Below, one piece after another: positions 41,744-50,833 of a stretch of DNA of 64,000 bases (positions are counted from its first letter, which is position 1; each line of letters begins with the position of its first letter). Made by a program: the position numbers and the translations under genes. The notes below the pieces were generated by a model. The model did not search any database, was not told the origin of the DNA, and saw only the letters and a program-made list of their open reading frames with translations. Source of the DNA: JAUWOY01 sp034431315 (GTDB taxonomy: Bacteria; Chloroflexota; Anaerolineae; VGOG01); assembly GCA_034431315.1 (NCBI GenBank), contig DAOUDK010000014.1, forward strand, positions 7,053 to 71,052. Direction: 5' to 3'.

Positions 41744-42667
41744 TCAGGCAAACAACATCTTCCTCAACTCTCTCAGCCTATCCACCCCCTTCACCTCGTG
41801 GGCGAAAAGGGGGAGGGTGATGATTTCCATCGTCTGTCCGTATTCGTCGGCCAGCAGGTTGATGTACGGGGTTTGCATTTCCTTTCTGATATGGTGGAAT
41901 TCGCAGTCGGGGTTCTTGATGACGTTGTTTATGATCAGGTAGTGGATGGGAAGGCCGTATCTCTCGAATTCCCCGACCAGTCTCCTGGCCTGATACACCC
42001 CCAGGGCCTCAGGGATGGTGACCAGGATGAACTCCGTGTTGTCTGGATTCCTCACAAAATCCGTCACCTCTTGGGCCAGGGCTTTCCAGCTATCTATCAG
42101 CTCGAGGAAGGGGACCTTCTTCAACTTGAAGGTATCGCGGACCTCGAAGTAGAACTTGGGGGCCAGGCGCAGGTGCTTCAGGAATTTGTGCGGCAGGTCC
42201 AGCAGGCGCAAGGTGTCGCCCGCCGGAGCTGTGTCCCAAACGATGAGGTCATAGCGCCCATCCTTGACCCGCTCCAGTATGTAGTCCAGCATGAACTCTT
42301 CCTGGATTCCCGGTGCTATGGCGACGTAATCTATGATCTCGTCGTATTCCATGTCTATCAGGGAAGAGGCGGCCTCGTACACCTCTGGCCCAAATTTCTC
42401 CTTCCACCTCTTCATCACCTCGTCGGGAGAGATCTCAAGCGCGTAGAGGTTTTCCATGCCCTTCACCGGCTTTTCCGTCGCCCCTACCTCCATCTCGAAG
42501 ATGTCCGACAGGGAGGGGGTGAGGTCGCTGGAGATGATCAGGGTCTTCCTGCCCGCCGAGGCGTAGTGGAGGGCGGTGGTGGCAGAGCAGGTTGTCTTGC
42601 CCACTCCTCCTTTTCCTCCGAACATGAGGACGCGCTTGTTGGTGTGATCCAGTTCTGAAAGAGACAT
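41744..42667 (-). CDS. ArsA/Get3-type ATPase, solitary
   Basis: 307 residues. P-loop FGGKGGVGKTT (16-26); switch I SSDLTPSLSD with the catalytic Asp at 48; switch II VWDTAPAGDTLRLL, the closest of the three in this window to the classical DTAPTGHTLRLL. Ends HEVKGVDRLRELRKML, as in many bacterial ArsA-like proteins. No arsenite pump or regulator nearby and no paired small protein. Has its own promoter, divergent from fmt. Likely a Get3-like membrane-protein targeting or scaffold ATPase. Confidence 0.88.
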   Translation of the reverse strand: MSLSELDHTNKRVLMFGGKGGVGKTTCSATTALHYASAGRKTLIISSDLTPSLSDIFEMEVGATEKPVKGMENLYALEISPDEVMKRWKEKFGPEVYEAASSLIDMEYDEIIDYVAIAPGIQEEFMLDYILERVKDGRYDLIVWDTAPAGDTLRLLDLPHKFLKHLRLAPKFYFEVRDTFKLKKVPFLELIDSWKALAQEVTDFVRNPDNTEFILVTIPEALGVYQARRLVGEFERYGLPIHYLIINNVIKNPDCEFHHIRKEMQTPYINLLADEYGQTMEIITLPLFAHEVKGVDRLRELRKMLFA

Positions 42668-42704
42668 CTGACTTCGCTAACTCCTCTCTTTGGCTTCGGG
42701 CCTG

Positions 42705-42733
42705 ATTTTACCACATGTTGCCCTAAATCGCAA
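42705..42733 (-). promoter_or_regulatory. Sigma-70 promoter of the solitary ArsA gene
   Basis: Minus strand TTGCGA (42,733-42,728), 17-base spacer, TAAAAT (42,710-42,705). Confidence 0.65.
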
Positions 42734-42746
42734 CAATGTCTTCGCC

Positions 42747-42775
42747 TTGCCCAGTAGCCCAAAATGTGATACAAT
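42747..42775 (+). promoter_or_regulatory. Sigma-70 promoter of fmt
   Basis: TTGCCC (42,747-42,752), 17-base spacer, TACAAT (42,770-42,775), 17 bases before the start codon. Back to back with the ArsA promoter. Confidence 0.65.
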
Positions 42776-42792
42776 CACTGTGGGGGAGAACT

Positions 42793-43731
42793 ATGGAAAA
42801 GCTAATCTTCATGGGCACGCCGGATTTCGCGGTGCCCGTTTTGAAGGCCCTGATCGGACGATACGAGATCGTGGGAGTGGTCACCCAGCCCGACCGACGG
42901 GCGAGACGGGGCCGCAAGTTGGAGGCATCGCCCGTGAAGGTTGTGGCCCTGGCCCACGACTTGCCAGTGCTGCAGCCGCCCAGCCTGCGTCGGCCTGACG
43001 CCGTGGCCGAACTTAGAGCCTTGGCGCCCGACGTGATCGTGGTGGCCGCTTACGGCCAGATACTCCCAGCCGAAGTGCTGGCCATCCCACCCAGGGGTTG
43101 CCTCAACGTCCACGCTTCGCTCCTGCCCAGGTGCCGGGGCGCGGCCCCGGTCTCGGCCGCCATCCTGGCCGGTGACGAGGAGACAGGAGTCACTATCATG
43201 CTCATGGATGAGGGGATGGATACCGGCCCGATTTTGTCCCAAGCCACCTGTCCCATATCTCCCCAGGATACGAGGGAATCGCTGAGAGCCAGGCTAGCTC
43301 AGTTGGGGGCTGATCTGATGATGGACACTTTGCCCCGCTGGCTGGCAGGTGAGATTGAGCCTCAGCCTCAGGATCATGACCAGGCCACCTACTGCTGCCT
43401 CATCGCCAAGGAGGATGGCCTGATAGATTGGTCCCAACCGGCCATCGAGATCTGCCGTAGTTGCCGGGCCTATTGCTCCTGGCCGGGCATCTATACGTAT
43501 TGGCGAGGCAAGCTGCTCAAGGTGCTCAGCGCCGATGCGCTGCCCCAGTGGGCGGGCGAGGGGGAGCCAGGGCGGGTGATGGCTCTGGATGAGGGCCTAG
43601 CCGTTGCCACCGGGAAGGGAGCCCTGCTTCTGGGCGAGGTGCAGTTGGCGGGCAAAAGGGCCTTGAGTGCCGAGGACTTCTCCAGAGGGCAGAGGGATTT
43701 TGTGGGTTCGGTGCTGGAGCGGGGAGGTTAG
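42793..43731 (+). CDS. fmt: Methionyl-tRNA formyltransferase
   Basis: 312 residues from ATG 42,793, GGGGGAG five bases upstream; the longer open frame back to 42,736 is intergenic and contains the promoter. Formyl-tetrahydrofolate domain: IFMGTPDFAVPVL, VVTQPDRRARRG, and the catalytic triad N105, H107 (NVHASLLPRCRGAAPV) and D143 (EGMDTGPI). C-terminal OB-fold tail ends FVGSVLERGG. It formylates initiator Met-tRNA. The peptide deformylase gene usually beside it is absent; instead a GH-like gene starts six bases later. Confidence 0.93.
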   Translation: MEKLIFMGTPDFAVPVLKALIGRYEIVGVVTQPDRRARRGRKLEASPVKVVALAHDLPVLQPPSLRRPDAVAELRALAPDVIVVAAYGQILPAEVLAIPPRGCLNVHASLLPRCRGAAPVSAAILAGDEETGVTIMLMDEGMDTGPILSQATCPISPQDTRESLRARLAQLGADLMMDTLPRWLAGEIEPQPQDHDQATYCCLIAKEDGLIDWSQPAIEICRSCRAYCSWPGIYTYWRGKLLKVLSADALPQWAGEGEPGRVMALDEGLAVATGKGALLLGEVQLAGKRALSAEDFSRGQRDFVGSVLERGG

Positions 43732-43737
43732 CAGAAG

Positions 43738-45006
43738 ATGTCAGCAATTGCGCACATTTGGGAAACGAAGGGCTCAAAAACCTGGTTTCTGGCCGCAGTG
43801 ATCTTGGCCTCGATGGTCGCGATAGGTTGTGTTCTGGCCCTGTCCAGTCCAACGGTGGGGGGAAGTGGATCCGAACGGAGCGGGGTCTTTGAGATCGAGT
43901 CCCCTGTCTCCTCTTCCGAGCAGTATGATCCCAGAAGCAAAAGCAAACTCTCCGCGAGGTATCCAGTCACACGGGCAGATAAAACCGAGGATGGAAGCAG
44001 GCTCATCTTTCCCCTGGTGCTCGTGGGGGAAGCTGATCTGATCGAAGAGGAGAAAATCTTTCTGCCGCTGTTTACCAAACCCAGAGCGCTCTGCGCCAAC
44101 CGCGTCGTCAGGACCGGCGACAAGCTCACTTTCAACGGTCGAGAGATTCGGTTGATAGGCATGAACGTGGCCTACATCCTCGAAGAGTGGTTCCCGGAGA
44201 GCGAATGGGAGGAAATACTCTCCTTCTTGTCTCGTTCTGGAAATACCATCCGCATCCCCGTTTTTCCCAAGCATGCGCGGGATGGCGGGCTCGATCGAGT
44301 GGAACGGTTGATCCGCCTGGGCGGCGAGTACGACCTGAAGTTCATCATCGTCCTCGAGGGCTACATGGCGGCCGACTATCCTATCAAGAGCGAGGCCTGG
44401 TTTGATTCGGGATACAGGGATGAGTACATGGATCATCTGACAAGCGTGGTTACCAGGCTCAGGGATTTTCCCCAGGTGGCGCTGTGGCAGTTGATGGGAG
44501 AGCCCAGTTGTGCTCCTGAGGGAGGGAAGCGGTCTTGCTACAACTCGCTGGTCGAATGGGCCAGGGTGGCCTCTGAGGAGATAAAGAGGCTCGACCCCTG
44601 CCGGCCCGTGGCCGTGGGGATGATCTCGGTTGGTGGGCCTCAGCCTCAGGGGGAGGAAGCCTGGCGCAAGATGCACACTTTCCCCTCAATTGATGCTGTG
44701 ACGGTTCATGTGTGGACCAACGTCTGGGATGAGCGGGAGCTGAGGATTGCCGACGAATTGAACCTGCCCGTGCTCTACACCGAGGTCTACCATCGTGCGT
44801 ACAAGAAGAATGGTCGCCTTATCCGCCCAGGAATCTTGGAGGAAAGGTCGCCCATTATCGAGGAGTACATGCAGCGATCCTTCGAGGCGGGAGTGGACGG
44901 CATAATCCTCTGGCAGTACATCCACCAGGGCTACTGCGGGGAGTTGGATTACAATCAGAGCGACCCCGTTTGGAAGGTGCTTCGGTCTTTCTCAATTGAA
45001 CAGTGA
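43738..45006 (+). CDS. Secreted glycoside-hydrolase-like (GH5/GH26-type clan A) protein
   Basis: 422 residues. N-terminal anchor SKTWFLAAVILASMVAIGCVLAL, then a low-complexity linker to residue ~115. The TIM-barrel-like core begins DKLTFNGREIRLIGMNV. Expected acid/base strand reads VALWQLMGEPSC: Glu is present but the preceding Asn of the usual NEP is Gly. The nucleophile candidate is Glu in VLYTEVYH. Ends VDGIILWQYIHQGYC, as in cellulase/mannanase-like barrels. The AAAAACCTGGTTTCT element (43,776) lies in the anchor region. Likely acts on extracellular glycans; starts six bases after fmt. Confidence 0.7.
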   Translation: MSAIAHIWETKGSKTWFLAAVILASMVAIGCVLALSSPTVGGSGSERSGVFEIESPVSSSEQYDPRSKSKLSARYPVTRADKTEDGSRLIFPLVLVGEADLIEEEKIFLPLFTKPRALCANRVVRTGDKLTFNGREIRLIGMNVAYILEEWFPESEWEEILSFLSRSGNTIRIPVFPKHARDGGLDRVERLIRLGGEYDLKFIIVLEGYMAADYPIKSEAWFDSGYRDEYMDHLTSVVTRLRDFPQVALWQLMGEPSCAPEGGKRSCYNSLVEWARVASEEIKRLDPCRPVAVGMISVGGPQPQGEEAWRKMHTFPSIDAVTVHVWTNVWDERELRIADELNLPVLYTEVYHRAYKKNGRLIRPGILEERSPIIEEYMQRSFEAGVDGIILWQYIHQGYCGELDYNQSDPVWKVLRSFSIEQ

Positions 45007-45030
45007 CCGTCTTTTGGAGCGTGTTGATCT

Positions 45031-46713
45031 ATGAGAGTACTCGTCGTTGGACTCGACGGTGCGACCTTTGATTTGATTCGCCCCTGGGCGGCCGCGGGTC
45101 ACCTGCCTGCTCTGGCTCGCCTGATGCAGCAGGGGATTCACGGCGAACTCAGGTCCACCATGCCGCCAGTCACCTCCCCCGCCTGGCCCTCGTTCATGAC
45201 GGGCATGAACCCAGGCAAGCACGGGGTGTTCGACTTCATCCGCAGCCGCCGTGGCGATAGCCCCGGCGGTTTCGACATGGTTAACGCTTCCCACATCGCC
45301 GCCAGGCCCCTTTGGCAGCTTCTGTCGGAGGCGGGGCGGCGGGTGGGGGTGGTCGGTGTGCCCGTGACCTATCCGCCCCGCCCCGTCAACGGCTTCATGA
45401 TCTCAGGCATCTTGTCTCCCAGACACGCGGAGATTGCCTATCCTCCCGGTTTGCTGAGGCGTTACGAGGATGAGTTAGGCCCCTATCGCATCAGCCCTGC
45501 TGTGCAATACGCTGATGGGGACGAGGAGGCGTTCGTGGCCGACCTGCTGGCGCTGATGGAGCAGCGGGCCCGCTACGCGCTGCGCCTGATGCGGGACTAC
45601 GAATGGGACTTCTTCATGGTGCACTTCGTGGCCCTCGATGCCGCCCAGCACGCCCTCTGGAAGTTCGTTGACCCCACCCACCCTCGCTATGACCCGCACT
45701 CGGAAGTGGAAACGGCGGCGGGGCAGCGCTACGGCGATTCGCTGCGGACGCTCTATCAGAAGGCGGATGCCATCCTGGCCCGGCTGTGGGAGCAGACAGG
45801 CCCGGACGATGTGCTGCTGGTGATGTCGGATCACGGCTTCGGGCCGCTGCACGGCACGGTGAATCTCAACAACTTCCTGCTGCAGCGAGGGTTTCTGTGC
45901 CTGAAGCGGGACGTGGCGACCCGCCTGCGTTACGCGCTCTTTCGCCACGGCATCACGCCCAGCGCGGCCTACGCTCTGCTGGTGAAGCTGGGCCTGCAGG
46001 ACGTGGTGGTCAAGGTCAGCAAGCGGGCGCGCAATGCCATCGTGGGGCGCTTCCTGTCCTTTTCCGCCGTGGATTGGTCGCGCACGCAGGCTTACGCCAT
46101 GGGGCACGTGGGCCAGGTCTTCATCAACCTGCGCGGCCGCGACCCACACGGCTGCGTGCCGCCCGAGGAGTACGAAGCGGTGCGCCAGCGGGTCGCCGAC
46201 GCGCTGCGGGAGCTTGAGCATCCACAATTCGGCCGTCCGTTGGTGGATGAGATCATCTTCAAGGAGCAGGTGTACCAGGGGCCGTACGCCGAGCGGGGGG
46301 CCGACTTGTTGCCGGTCATGGACGGTTTTCGCTACATCGCCTTCCCACTGTTCGCCAGCAATGCGCAGCTCGTGACCCCACAGGTGCGGGGGGATTCCGG
46401 CTGTCACCGGCTGCATGGCATCCTGTTGGCCGACGGGCCGGCGGTGCGGCAGGGGATAGAGCTGGACGGCGCGCGGATCATTGATTTGGCCCCGACGATT
46501 CTCTACCGCATGGGGCTGCCTGTGCCTGGCGATATGGATGGCTGCGTGCTGACGGAGATGTTCGAGCCGGCCTTCGTCCGCGCTACCCCCCTGCAACAGA
46601 CAGAGGCCGAGGCGGGGGAGCCGACGGCGGATCGTCGCCCGGAGCACGAATTGCTGCCGGAGGAACGGGCGGAGATCGAGGCCCGCCTGCGCAGCCTGGG
46701 CTACCTTGAGTGA
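45031..46713 (+). CDS. Alkaline phosphatase-fold phosphodiesterase/nucleotide pyrophosphatase-like protein
   Basis: 560 residues. VLVVGLDGATFDLIRPW starts the alkaline-phosphatase superfamily fold (Asp ligand), MPPVTSPAWPSFMTGMNPGKH carries the nucleophile Thr/Ser, FFMVHFVALDAAQHALWKF gives the Asp/His ligands, and VMSDHGFGPLHGTVNLN the second metal pair. This subgroup is common in Chloroflexota gene clusters for surface polymers, together with flippase- and glycosyltransferase-like genes as here. Its cytoplasmic or periplasmic location is unclear because no signal peptide is visible. Substrate unknown. Confidence 0.85.
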   Translation: MRVLVVGLDGATFDLIRPWAAAGHLPALARLMQQGIHGELRSTMPPVTSPAWPSFMTGMNPGKHGVFDFIRSRRGDSPGGFDMVNASHIAARPLWQLLSEAGRRVGVVGVPVTYPPRPVNGFMISGILSPRHAEIAYPPGLLRRYEDELGPYRISPAVQYADGDEEAFVADLLALMEQRARYALRLMRDYEWDFFMVHFVALDAAQHALWKFVDPTHPRYDPHSEVETAAGQRYGDSLRTLYQKADAILARLWEQTGPDDVLLVMSDHGFGPLHGTVNLNNFLLQRGFLCLKRDVATRLRYALFRHGITPSAAYALLVKLGLQDVVVKVSKRARNAIVGRFLSFSAVDWSRTQAYAMGHVGQVFINLRGRDPHGCVPPEEYEAVRQRVADALRELEHPQFGRPLVDEIIFKEQVYQGPYAERGADLLPVMDGFRYIAFPLFASNAQLVTPQVRGDSGCHRLHGILLADGPAVRQGIELDGARIIDLAPTILYRMGLPVPGDMDGCVLTEMFEPAFVRATPLQQTEAEAGEPTADRRPEHELLPEERAEIEARLRSLGYLE

Positions 46714-46759
46714 GGGGGCGCATTTCAGTTCTGGGGCAGATTTAGGGAAACGGACGGTG

Positions 46760-46840
46760 TGTCATTGCGAGGAGCGGTTTTTGCGACGAAGCAATCCCCA
46801 GCCTGGTGGGAGATTGCTTCGCCTTCGGCTCGCAATGACA
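46760..46840. repeat. Dispersed palindromic repeat (SLRGAVFATKQS type)
   Basis: Perfect 12-base ends TGTCATTGCGAG and CTCGCAATGACA, with inner arms GAAGCAATC and GATTGCTTC. This element is widespread in environmental genomes and is often mis-annotated as the start of proteins (SLRGAVFATKQSPAW). It lies just upstream of the flippase-like gene. Confidence 0.85.
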
Positions 46841-46902
46841 ACAAAAGCCTACTTGTCCCCAAATTAAAATGCACCAGCGAGGGGGCGGAGTTGACGGAAA
46901 GG

Positions 46903-47874
46903 ATGCAAGTTGCCGTGGCTGAAGGCACGACATTGGCCTCAACCTGGCGCGGGCTTTGGCGCTGGCTGCGACCCCTCTTCGGACTAGGGTTGCTGGCCTT
47001 TCTGCTCTGGCGGGTGGACTGGCAGGAGTTGACACGCATCGTGAGCCAGGCCAGCGTGGGGTACGTCGGGGTGGCGCTGCTCATCGAACTGTTCAACGTG
47101 ATGCCACGGGGCTTGCGTTGGCGCGCGCTGCTAGTTACCCAGGGGACGCGGGAGCCTTTCCTGCGCCTTCTTGCCATTTACCTGGTGGGCAGCTTCTTCA
47201 ACAATTTCCTGCCCAGTAACGTGGGCGGCGACAGCGTGCGCATGCTGCGCCTGGGCCAACTCACCGGCCGCGGGGCGGACGCTGCCTCCTCCGTGCTGGT
47301 AGAGCGGCTGTGCGGGTTGTTGGCCGTGCTGTTGATGGGGGTGGCGGCGGTGCTGAGCAACTGGCAGTTGGCGTCGGCAGGGAGGATCGGCTTCCTCGTG
47401 CTGGGGACGTTCGTCGTCTTCGTCCTGGGGATGCTGTTGCTGTCCAACCTGCGGCGGGTGCGCTCCTGGGCCGATCGCTTGACCGTTCCGTGGTTGGCCA
47501 CTCTGATCGGCAAGCTAGGCAAGCTGTACGACTCGATCTACGCTTTTCGCAGCCACAGGCGCGTGCTGCTGGTGGTGCTGGCTTTCTCGTTACTCTTTCG
47601 GTTGGGGAGCGTGTTCAGTCTGTACGTGCAATCGTTGGCCTTGCACGTGCCCATCTCCTTCATCTGGCTGATGATGGCCTTCTCCCTCATCGCCGTGGCG
47701 AACTCGCTGCCGCTCTCGCTGAACGCCATCGGCATCCAGGAGGGGGCCTACGTCTTCTTCTTCGGCTTGGCAGGGATCGCTGCCCCGCAGGCGCTGGCGC
47801 TGGCGCTGCTGTCACGGGGTTTGAGGCTGGTGGTCAGCCTGGTGGGTGGGGTGATCTATTTGCTGGGAAAGTGA
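46903..47874 (+). CDS. Lysylphosphatidylglycerol synthetase-type transmembrane protein (flippase-like)
   Basis: 323 residues from ATG 46,903; a TTG at 46,891 has a better-spaced GGGGGCGGAG. The longer open frame upstream is the dispersed repeat and is excluded. About eight membrane helices; family blocks FNVMPRGLRWRALL, VGSFFNNFLPSNVGGDSVRMLRL, AASSVLVERLCGLLAVLL and LSLNAIGIQEGAYVFFFGLAG, which match the UPF0104/LPG-synthase TM family that moves lipids or lipid-linked sugars. Followed with a four-base overlap by the large glycosyltransferase-like gene. Confidence 0.87.
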   Translation: MQVAVAEGTTLASTWRGLWRWLRPLFGLGLLAFLLWRVDWQELTRIVSQASVGYVGVALLIELFNVMPRGLRWRALLVTQGTREPFLRLLAIYLVGSFFNNFLPSNVGGDSVRMLRLGQLTGRGADAASSVLVERLCGLLAVLLMGVAAVLSNWQLASAGRIGFLVLGTFVVFVLGMLLLSNLRRVRSWADRLTVPWLATLIGKLGKLYDSIYAFRSHRRVLLVVLAFSLLFRLGSVFSLYVQSLALHVPISFIWLMMAFSLIAVANSLPLSLNAIGIQEGAYVFFFGLAGIAAPQALALALLSRGLRLVVSLVGGVIYLLGK

Positions 47875-50480
47875 GGGATTGGAGGTTGGAGGTTGGAAGT
47901 TGGAAGTTGGAGGATGTCACGCACCGTTTGGGTGGCGTTTTTCTCAGAAATATTTACCGACAGCGCGAAGCAATCCTGGTGCTGCTGGCCTATGGTTTGC
48001 TGACGGTGGTGATGACTTGGCCGCTCGTCGCTCGACTGGGGACGCACCTGCCAGGAATCGGGAATGACCTGTGGACTCATCAGTGGACTTTCTGGTGGGT
48101 GAAACAATCGCTCTTGGAAGGGCATAGCCCATTTTATACCGATCTTCTGTTCCACCCTCAGGGTGTGTCGCTGGCCTATCATAACATTGCCTGGCTCAAC
48201 ATCGCTGCCTGGTTGCCTTTGCAGGCGGTTGTGGGGGGATTGGCTGCCTATAGCTTGGTTTTCATCGCCTTCCTCGCTCTGAATGGCTTCACGATGTACT
48301 TGCTGGCCCGCGAATTGACGGGCTCGCCGCCAGCGGCCTTCATCGGCGGGTTAGTCTACGGTTTCTGGCCCTATACTTTGTCTCATTACGACCACCCGAA
48401 CATGGTCGTTGTGTGCTGGCTCCCCCTGGTGCTTCTTTACCTGCACCGCACTCTGGAGGGAGGACGGAGGCGCGATGCGTTGCTGGCGGGCCTCTTCCTG
48501 GCCCTGACGGGATTGACTCGCTGGCAGCTACTGATCATGGGAGGGGTGGTCGTCGGTTTGTATGTGCTCTATCGCTTGTTGAGCAAGAGGTCCTGTCGGA
48601 CCCGGCGTACTCTGGGGTTGCTGATGCTGACGGGGCTTGTTGCAGGAACACTGCTGGTCCCCCTGGCGCTCCCCATGGTTAGCGCTCAGTTAACCCGGGC
48701 CTATCCGGATGACATCTTCATTGACGAGCAGGACTGGGGGCAGACCGATGTGTTGGCCTACGTGCTGCCCAGCCGCTACCATCCCCTGTGGGGTGATGCG
48801 GCCTTCCGGCTTTACCAGAACTTCATCGTCAACAAGGTCTACGTCGCTTTTCTTGGATACACGACCATTGCTCTGGCGGTCGCTGGCGCTGCCAAGGACT
48901 GGCGGCGGGCTCGTTTCTGGGTGTTGGCGGCAGTGGTGTACGTCGCCCTGGCCCTTGGCCCCCAGCTTCGGGTCAATGGCCAGCTCTACCCCCAGGCGCC
49001 AATGCCCTACCGGTTGATAGGCGATCTGTTCTTCGTTCGCATCCTGCGCAAACCAGACCGCTTCAACGTATTCCTGGCGCTCCCGGTGGGGATGTTGGTG
49101 TCACTGGGTATGGCGGCTTTGCTGCGTCCTGAGCTTGCCGAAGGGCTGCGCCGATGGCCTTTCCACCGCAAGTCGGCCGTAGCGGTAGCCCTGGTAGGCA
49201 TAGCAGGAGTGTTGATTCTCGGTGAATATTGCCCTGTCCCCTACACCACTGTGCCTGCCGTTACCCCTGCTTGGTACAGCCAACTGGCTCTGGAACCCGG
49301 CCGTTTCGCCGTGCTGGATCTACCGATGCAGATTCAGACCGTTGACAAACGATACATGTTCTACCAGATCACTCACGGCAAACCGCTGGTCGAGGGCCGT
49401 GTTGCCCGTCTGCCCCGGGAGGCTTTCGCTTTCGTGGATAGCGTTCCTGTGCTGCAGGAGCTACGCCAGGTCAACGTCATGGATCCAGATTTGATGGACG
49501 TATCCCATCAATTGCGTCTCCTGGCCGAAGCCGACGTTCGCTACATCATCTTCCACAAGAAATTCATCGCCCCGGAGCAACTGGCTGCCTGCCAGGACTG
49601 GCTGACCTTTGAGCCGTGTCACGAGGATACAGATTTGATCGTCTACCGCACCGATCCGCGTCTGGGGCGCGATTTCGTCCTGGATTATGATCTGACCGAT
49701 GGAATCGGCCTCATCCAAGCCACCTTCACGCCGACCAGTACGACTCAGGACGGTCTGGTCCAGGTGGATGCCCGTTGGGGAAGTGTGACTGCTCCTGACC
49801 AGAATTTCGACATTTGTCTGAGCCTGACCAGCATCGCTGGCGAGGTAGCCCAATCGCGCTGCGAAACGCTCTCCCCGACTTGGCCCACGTCCCGATGGGA
49901 CGCAGATGAGGTGGTGCGCAGTGCCTATGCCCTCCAGGTGAACCCTTTCTTGGAGGCAGGGACTTATACCTTGACCCTGACTTTAGCTGATGGTTACGGC
50001 AGAGCGGTGGGGAATCCGGCTTCCCTGGGCTCGCTACGGGTAGAGGCATTGCCTCGCGTTTTCGTCACGCCACAACCGACGCATCCGTTGCAGGTGGTCT
50101 GGGGAGATGTGATCCTTCTACGCGGATATGACCTGCAATTATCCGTCGAGTTGCTGGAGTTGACCCTCTATTGGCAAGCTCAGCGGAGAATGGGCAGTTC
50201 ATACAAGGTCTTTGTGCACCTCGTTGACGCGGCAACGGGAGATATCGTCGGCCAGGATGATGCCGTGCCTCGCCGCTGGGCGTATCCTACCAACTGGTGG
50301 GAGCGCGGTGAGGTGGTCGAGGATACGATCCCTCTGTCGCTAAATGGAGTGCCCCCAGGGCGATACCGTCTGGTGCTTGGCTTGTATGACCAGGGTACGG
50401 GGGAGCGACTGCCAGCCTACTCTGCCGAAGGCGAACGGTATCCTGACGATGTTGTCCCCCTGACCACAGTGCAGCATTGA
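47871..50480 (+). CDS. Large membrane glycosyltransferase-like protein with C-terminal beta domain
   Basis: About 869 residues if it starts at GTG 47,871, which overlaps the stop of the flippase-like gene (GTGA). TTG codons follow in a simple TTGGAGGTTGGAAG repeat, and no ATG is near, so the start is uncertain; sequence upstream of 47,871 in this frame is not coding. Residues ~30-480 have 10-12 membrane helices beginning AILVLLAYGLLTVVMTWPLV, with GIGNDLWTHQWTFWW and LLFHPQGVSLAYHN resembling GT-C glycosyltransferases of the DUF2079/PMT-like group. Residues ~500-870 are soluble; the end (VFVHLVDAATGDIVGQDD, GRYRLVLGLYDQ) is a beta-sandwich common in Chloroflexota homologues. Probably transfers sugars onto lipid or protein outside the membrane. 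Confidence 0.78.
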   Translation: MRDWRLEVGSWKLEDVTHRLGGVFLRNIYRQREAILVLLAYGLLTVVMTWPLVARLGTHLPGIGNDLWTHQWTFWWVKQSLLEGHSPFYTDLLFHPQGVSLAYHNIAWLNIAAWLPLQAVVGGLAAYSLVFIAFLALNGFTMYLLARELTGSPPAAFIGGLVYGFWPYTLSHYDHPNMVVVCWLPLVLLYLHRTLEGGRRRDALLAGLFLALTGLTRWQLLIMGGVVVGLYVLYRLLSKRSCRTRRTLGLLMLTGLVAGTLLVPLALPMVSAQLTRAYPDDIFIDEQDWGQTDVLAYVLPSRYHPLWGDAAFRLYQNFIVNKVYVAFLGYTTIALAVAGAAKDWRRARFWVLAAVVYVALALGPQLRVNGQLYPQAPMPYRLIGDLFFVRILRKPDRFNVFLALPVGMLVSLGMAALLRPELAEGLRRWPFHRKSAVAVALVGIAGVLILGEYCPVPYTTVPAVTPAWYSQLALEPGRFAVLDLPMQIQTVDKRYMFYQITHGKPLVEGRVARLPREAFAFVDSVPVLQELRQVNVMDPDLMDVSHQLRLLAEADVRYIIFHKKFIAPEQLAACQDWLTFEPCHEDTDLIVYRTDPRLGRDFVLDYDLTDGIGLIQATFTPTSTTQDGLVQVDARWGSVTAPDQNFDICLSLTSIAGEVAQSRCETLSPTWPTSRWDADEVVRSAYALQVNPFLEAGTYTLTLTLADGYGRAVGNPASLGSLRVEALPRVFVTPQPTHPLQVVWGDVILLRGYDLQLSVELLELTLYWQAQRRMGSSYKVFVHLVDAATGDIVGQDDAVPRRWAYPTNWWERGEVVEDTIPLSLNGVPPGRYRLVLGLYDQGTGERLPAYSAEGERYPDDVVPLTTVQH

Positions 50481-50551
50481 AATGAGGAATGTTGATGAGT
50501 AATGAGGTAATGGGTAACAAGCCAGCCAGGATTTGCACCGTGAATGTACTA

Positions 50552-50652
50552 AGTCTCAGTAGATCCAATTTTGCTTGGCTTGGATTGCCAGATCCAAGCC
50601 AAGGGCGGGGATTTGGCAATCCTCTTGGAGCGTTTTTGGATCCACTGAGTCT
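50552..50652. repeat. Nested stem-loop element (~101 bases)
   Basis: Outer arms AGTCTCAGTAGATCCAA and TTGGATCCACTGAGTCT pair with two mismatches; inside, CTTGGCTTGGAT-tgccag-ATCCAAGCCAAG is a perfect 12-base stem, and a further GGATTGCC/GGCAATCC pair offers an alternative fold. Lies between a plus-strand gene end and the glpK promoter. It may be a miniature transposable element or a structured RNA. Confidence 0.65.
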
Positions 50653-50708
50653 ATCGAAATCAATCCCTCTTACCTGGTAACGATGTCTTGCGCAAGCAAC
50701 ATCTCCAT

Positions 50709-50737
50709 TTGACAAGTGGTTTTGTTTATGCTAAAAT
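50709..50737 (+). promoter_or_regulatory. Sigma-70 promoter of glpK
   Basis: TTGACA (50,709-50,714), 17-base spacer ending TGC (extended -10), TAAAAT (50,732-50,737). Transcript would start near 50,744, giving a 90-base leader with a hairpin. Confidence 0.8.
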
Positions 50738-50833
50738 CACGAGCCCCAAAATGACGGATACACGCCCGCCTCACGTTCTGTGGGGCAGGCGTTGTCATAA
50801 TAAAGTTGACAGAATGAAAAGGAGTGGACTATT

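Larger units (their letters stand above)
50481..50833. other. Intergenic region upstream of glpK
   Basis: 353 bases holding the structured repeat at 50,552-50,652, the glpK promoter at 50,709-50,737 and a leader hairpin near 50,764-50,796 (CGCCCGCCTCAC / GTGGGGCAGGCG). No gene is seen. Confidence 0.6.

Noticed and set aside
39927..41942. 671-codon plus-strand open frame
   Set aside because: Antisense to the type IIG gene, whose nuclease and methylase motifs are clear. No ribosome site or domain in the plus-strand product.
45475..46647. 390-codon minus-strand open frame
   Set aside because: Antisense to the alkaline-phosphatase-fold gene; composition is His/Arg/Gln-rich as expected from a shadow.
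46759..46902. N-terminal extension of the flippase-like protein (SLRGAVFATKQS)
   Set aside because: It is translation of a widespread palindromic repeat, not protein.
47310..47870. Upstream extension of the large glycosyltransferase-like gene
   Set aside because: This part overlaps the flippase-like gene in another frame and has shadow-like composition; the gene more likely starts at GTG 47,871.
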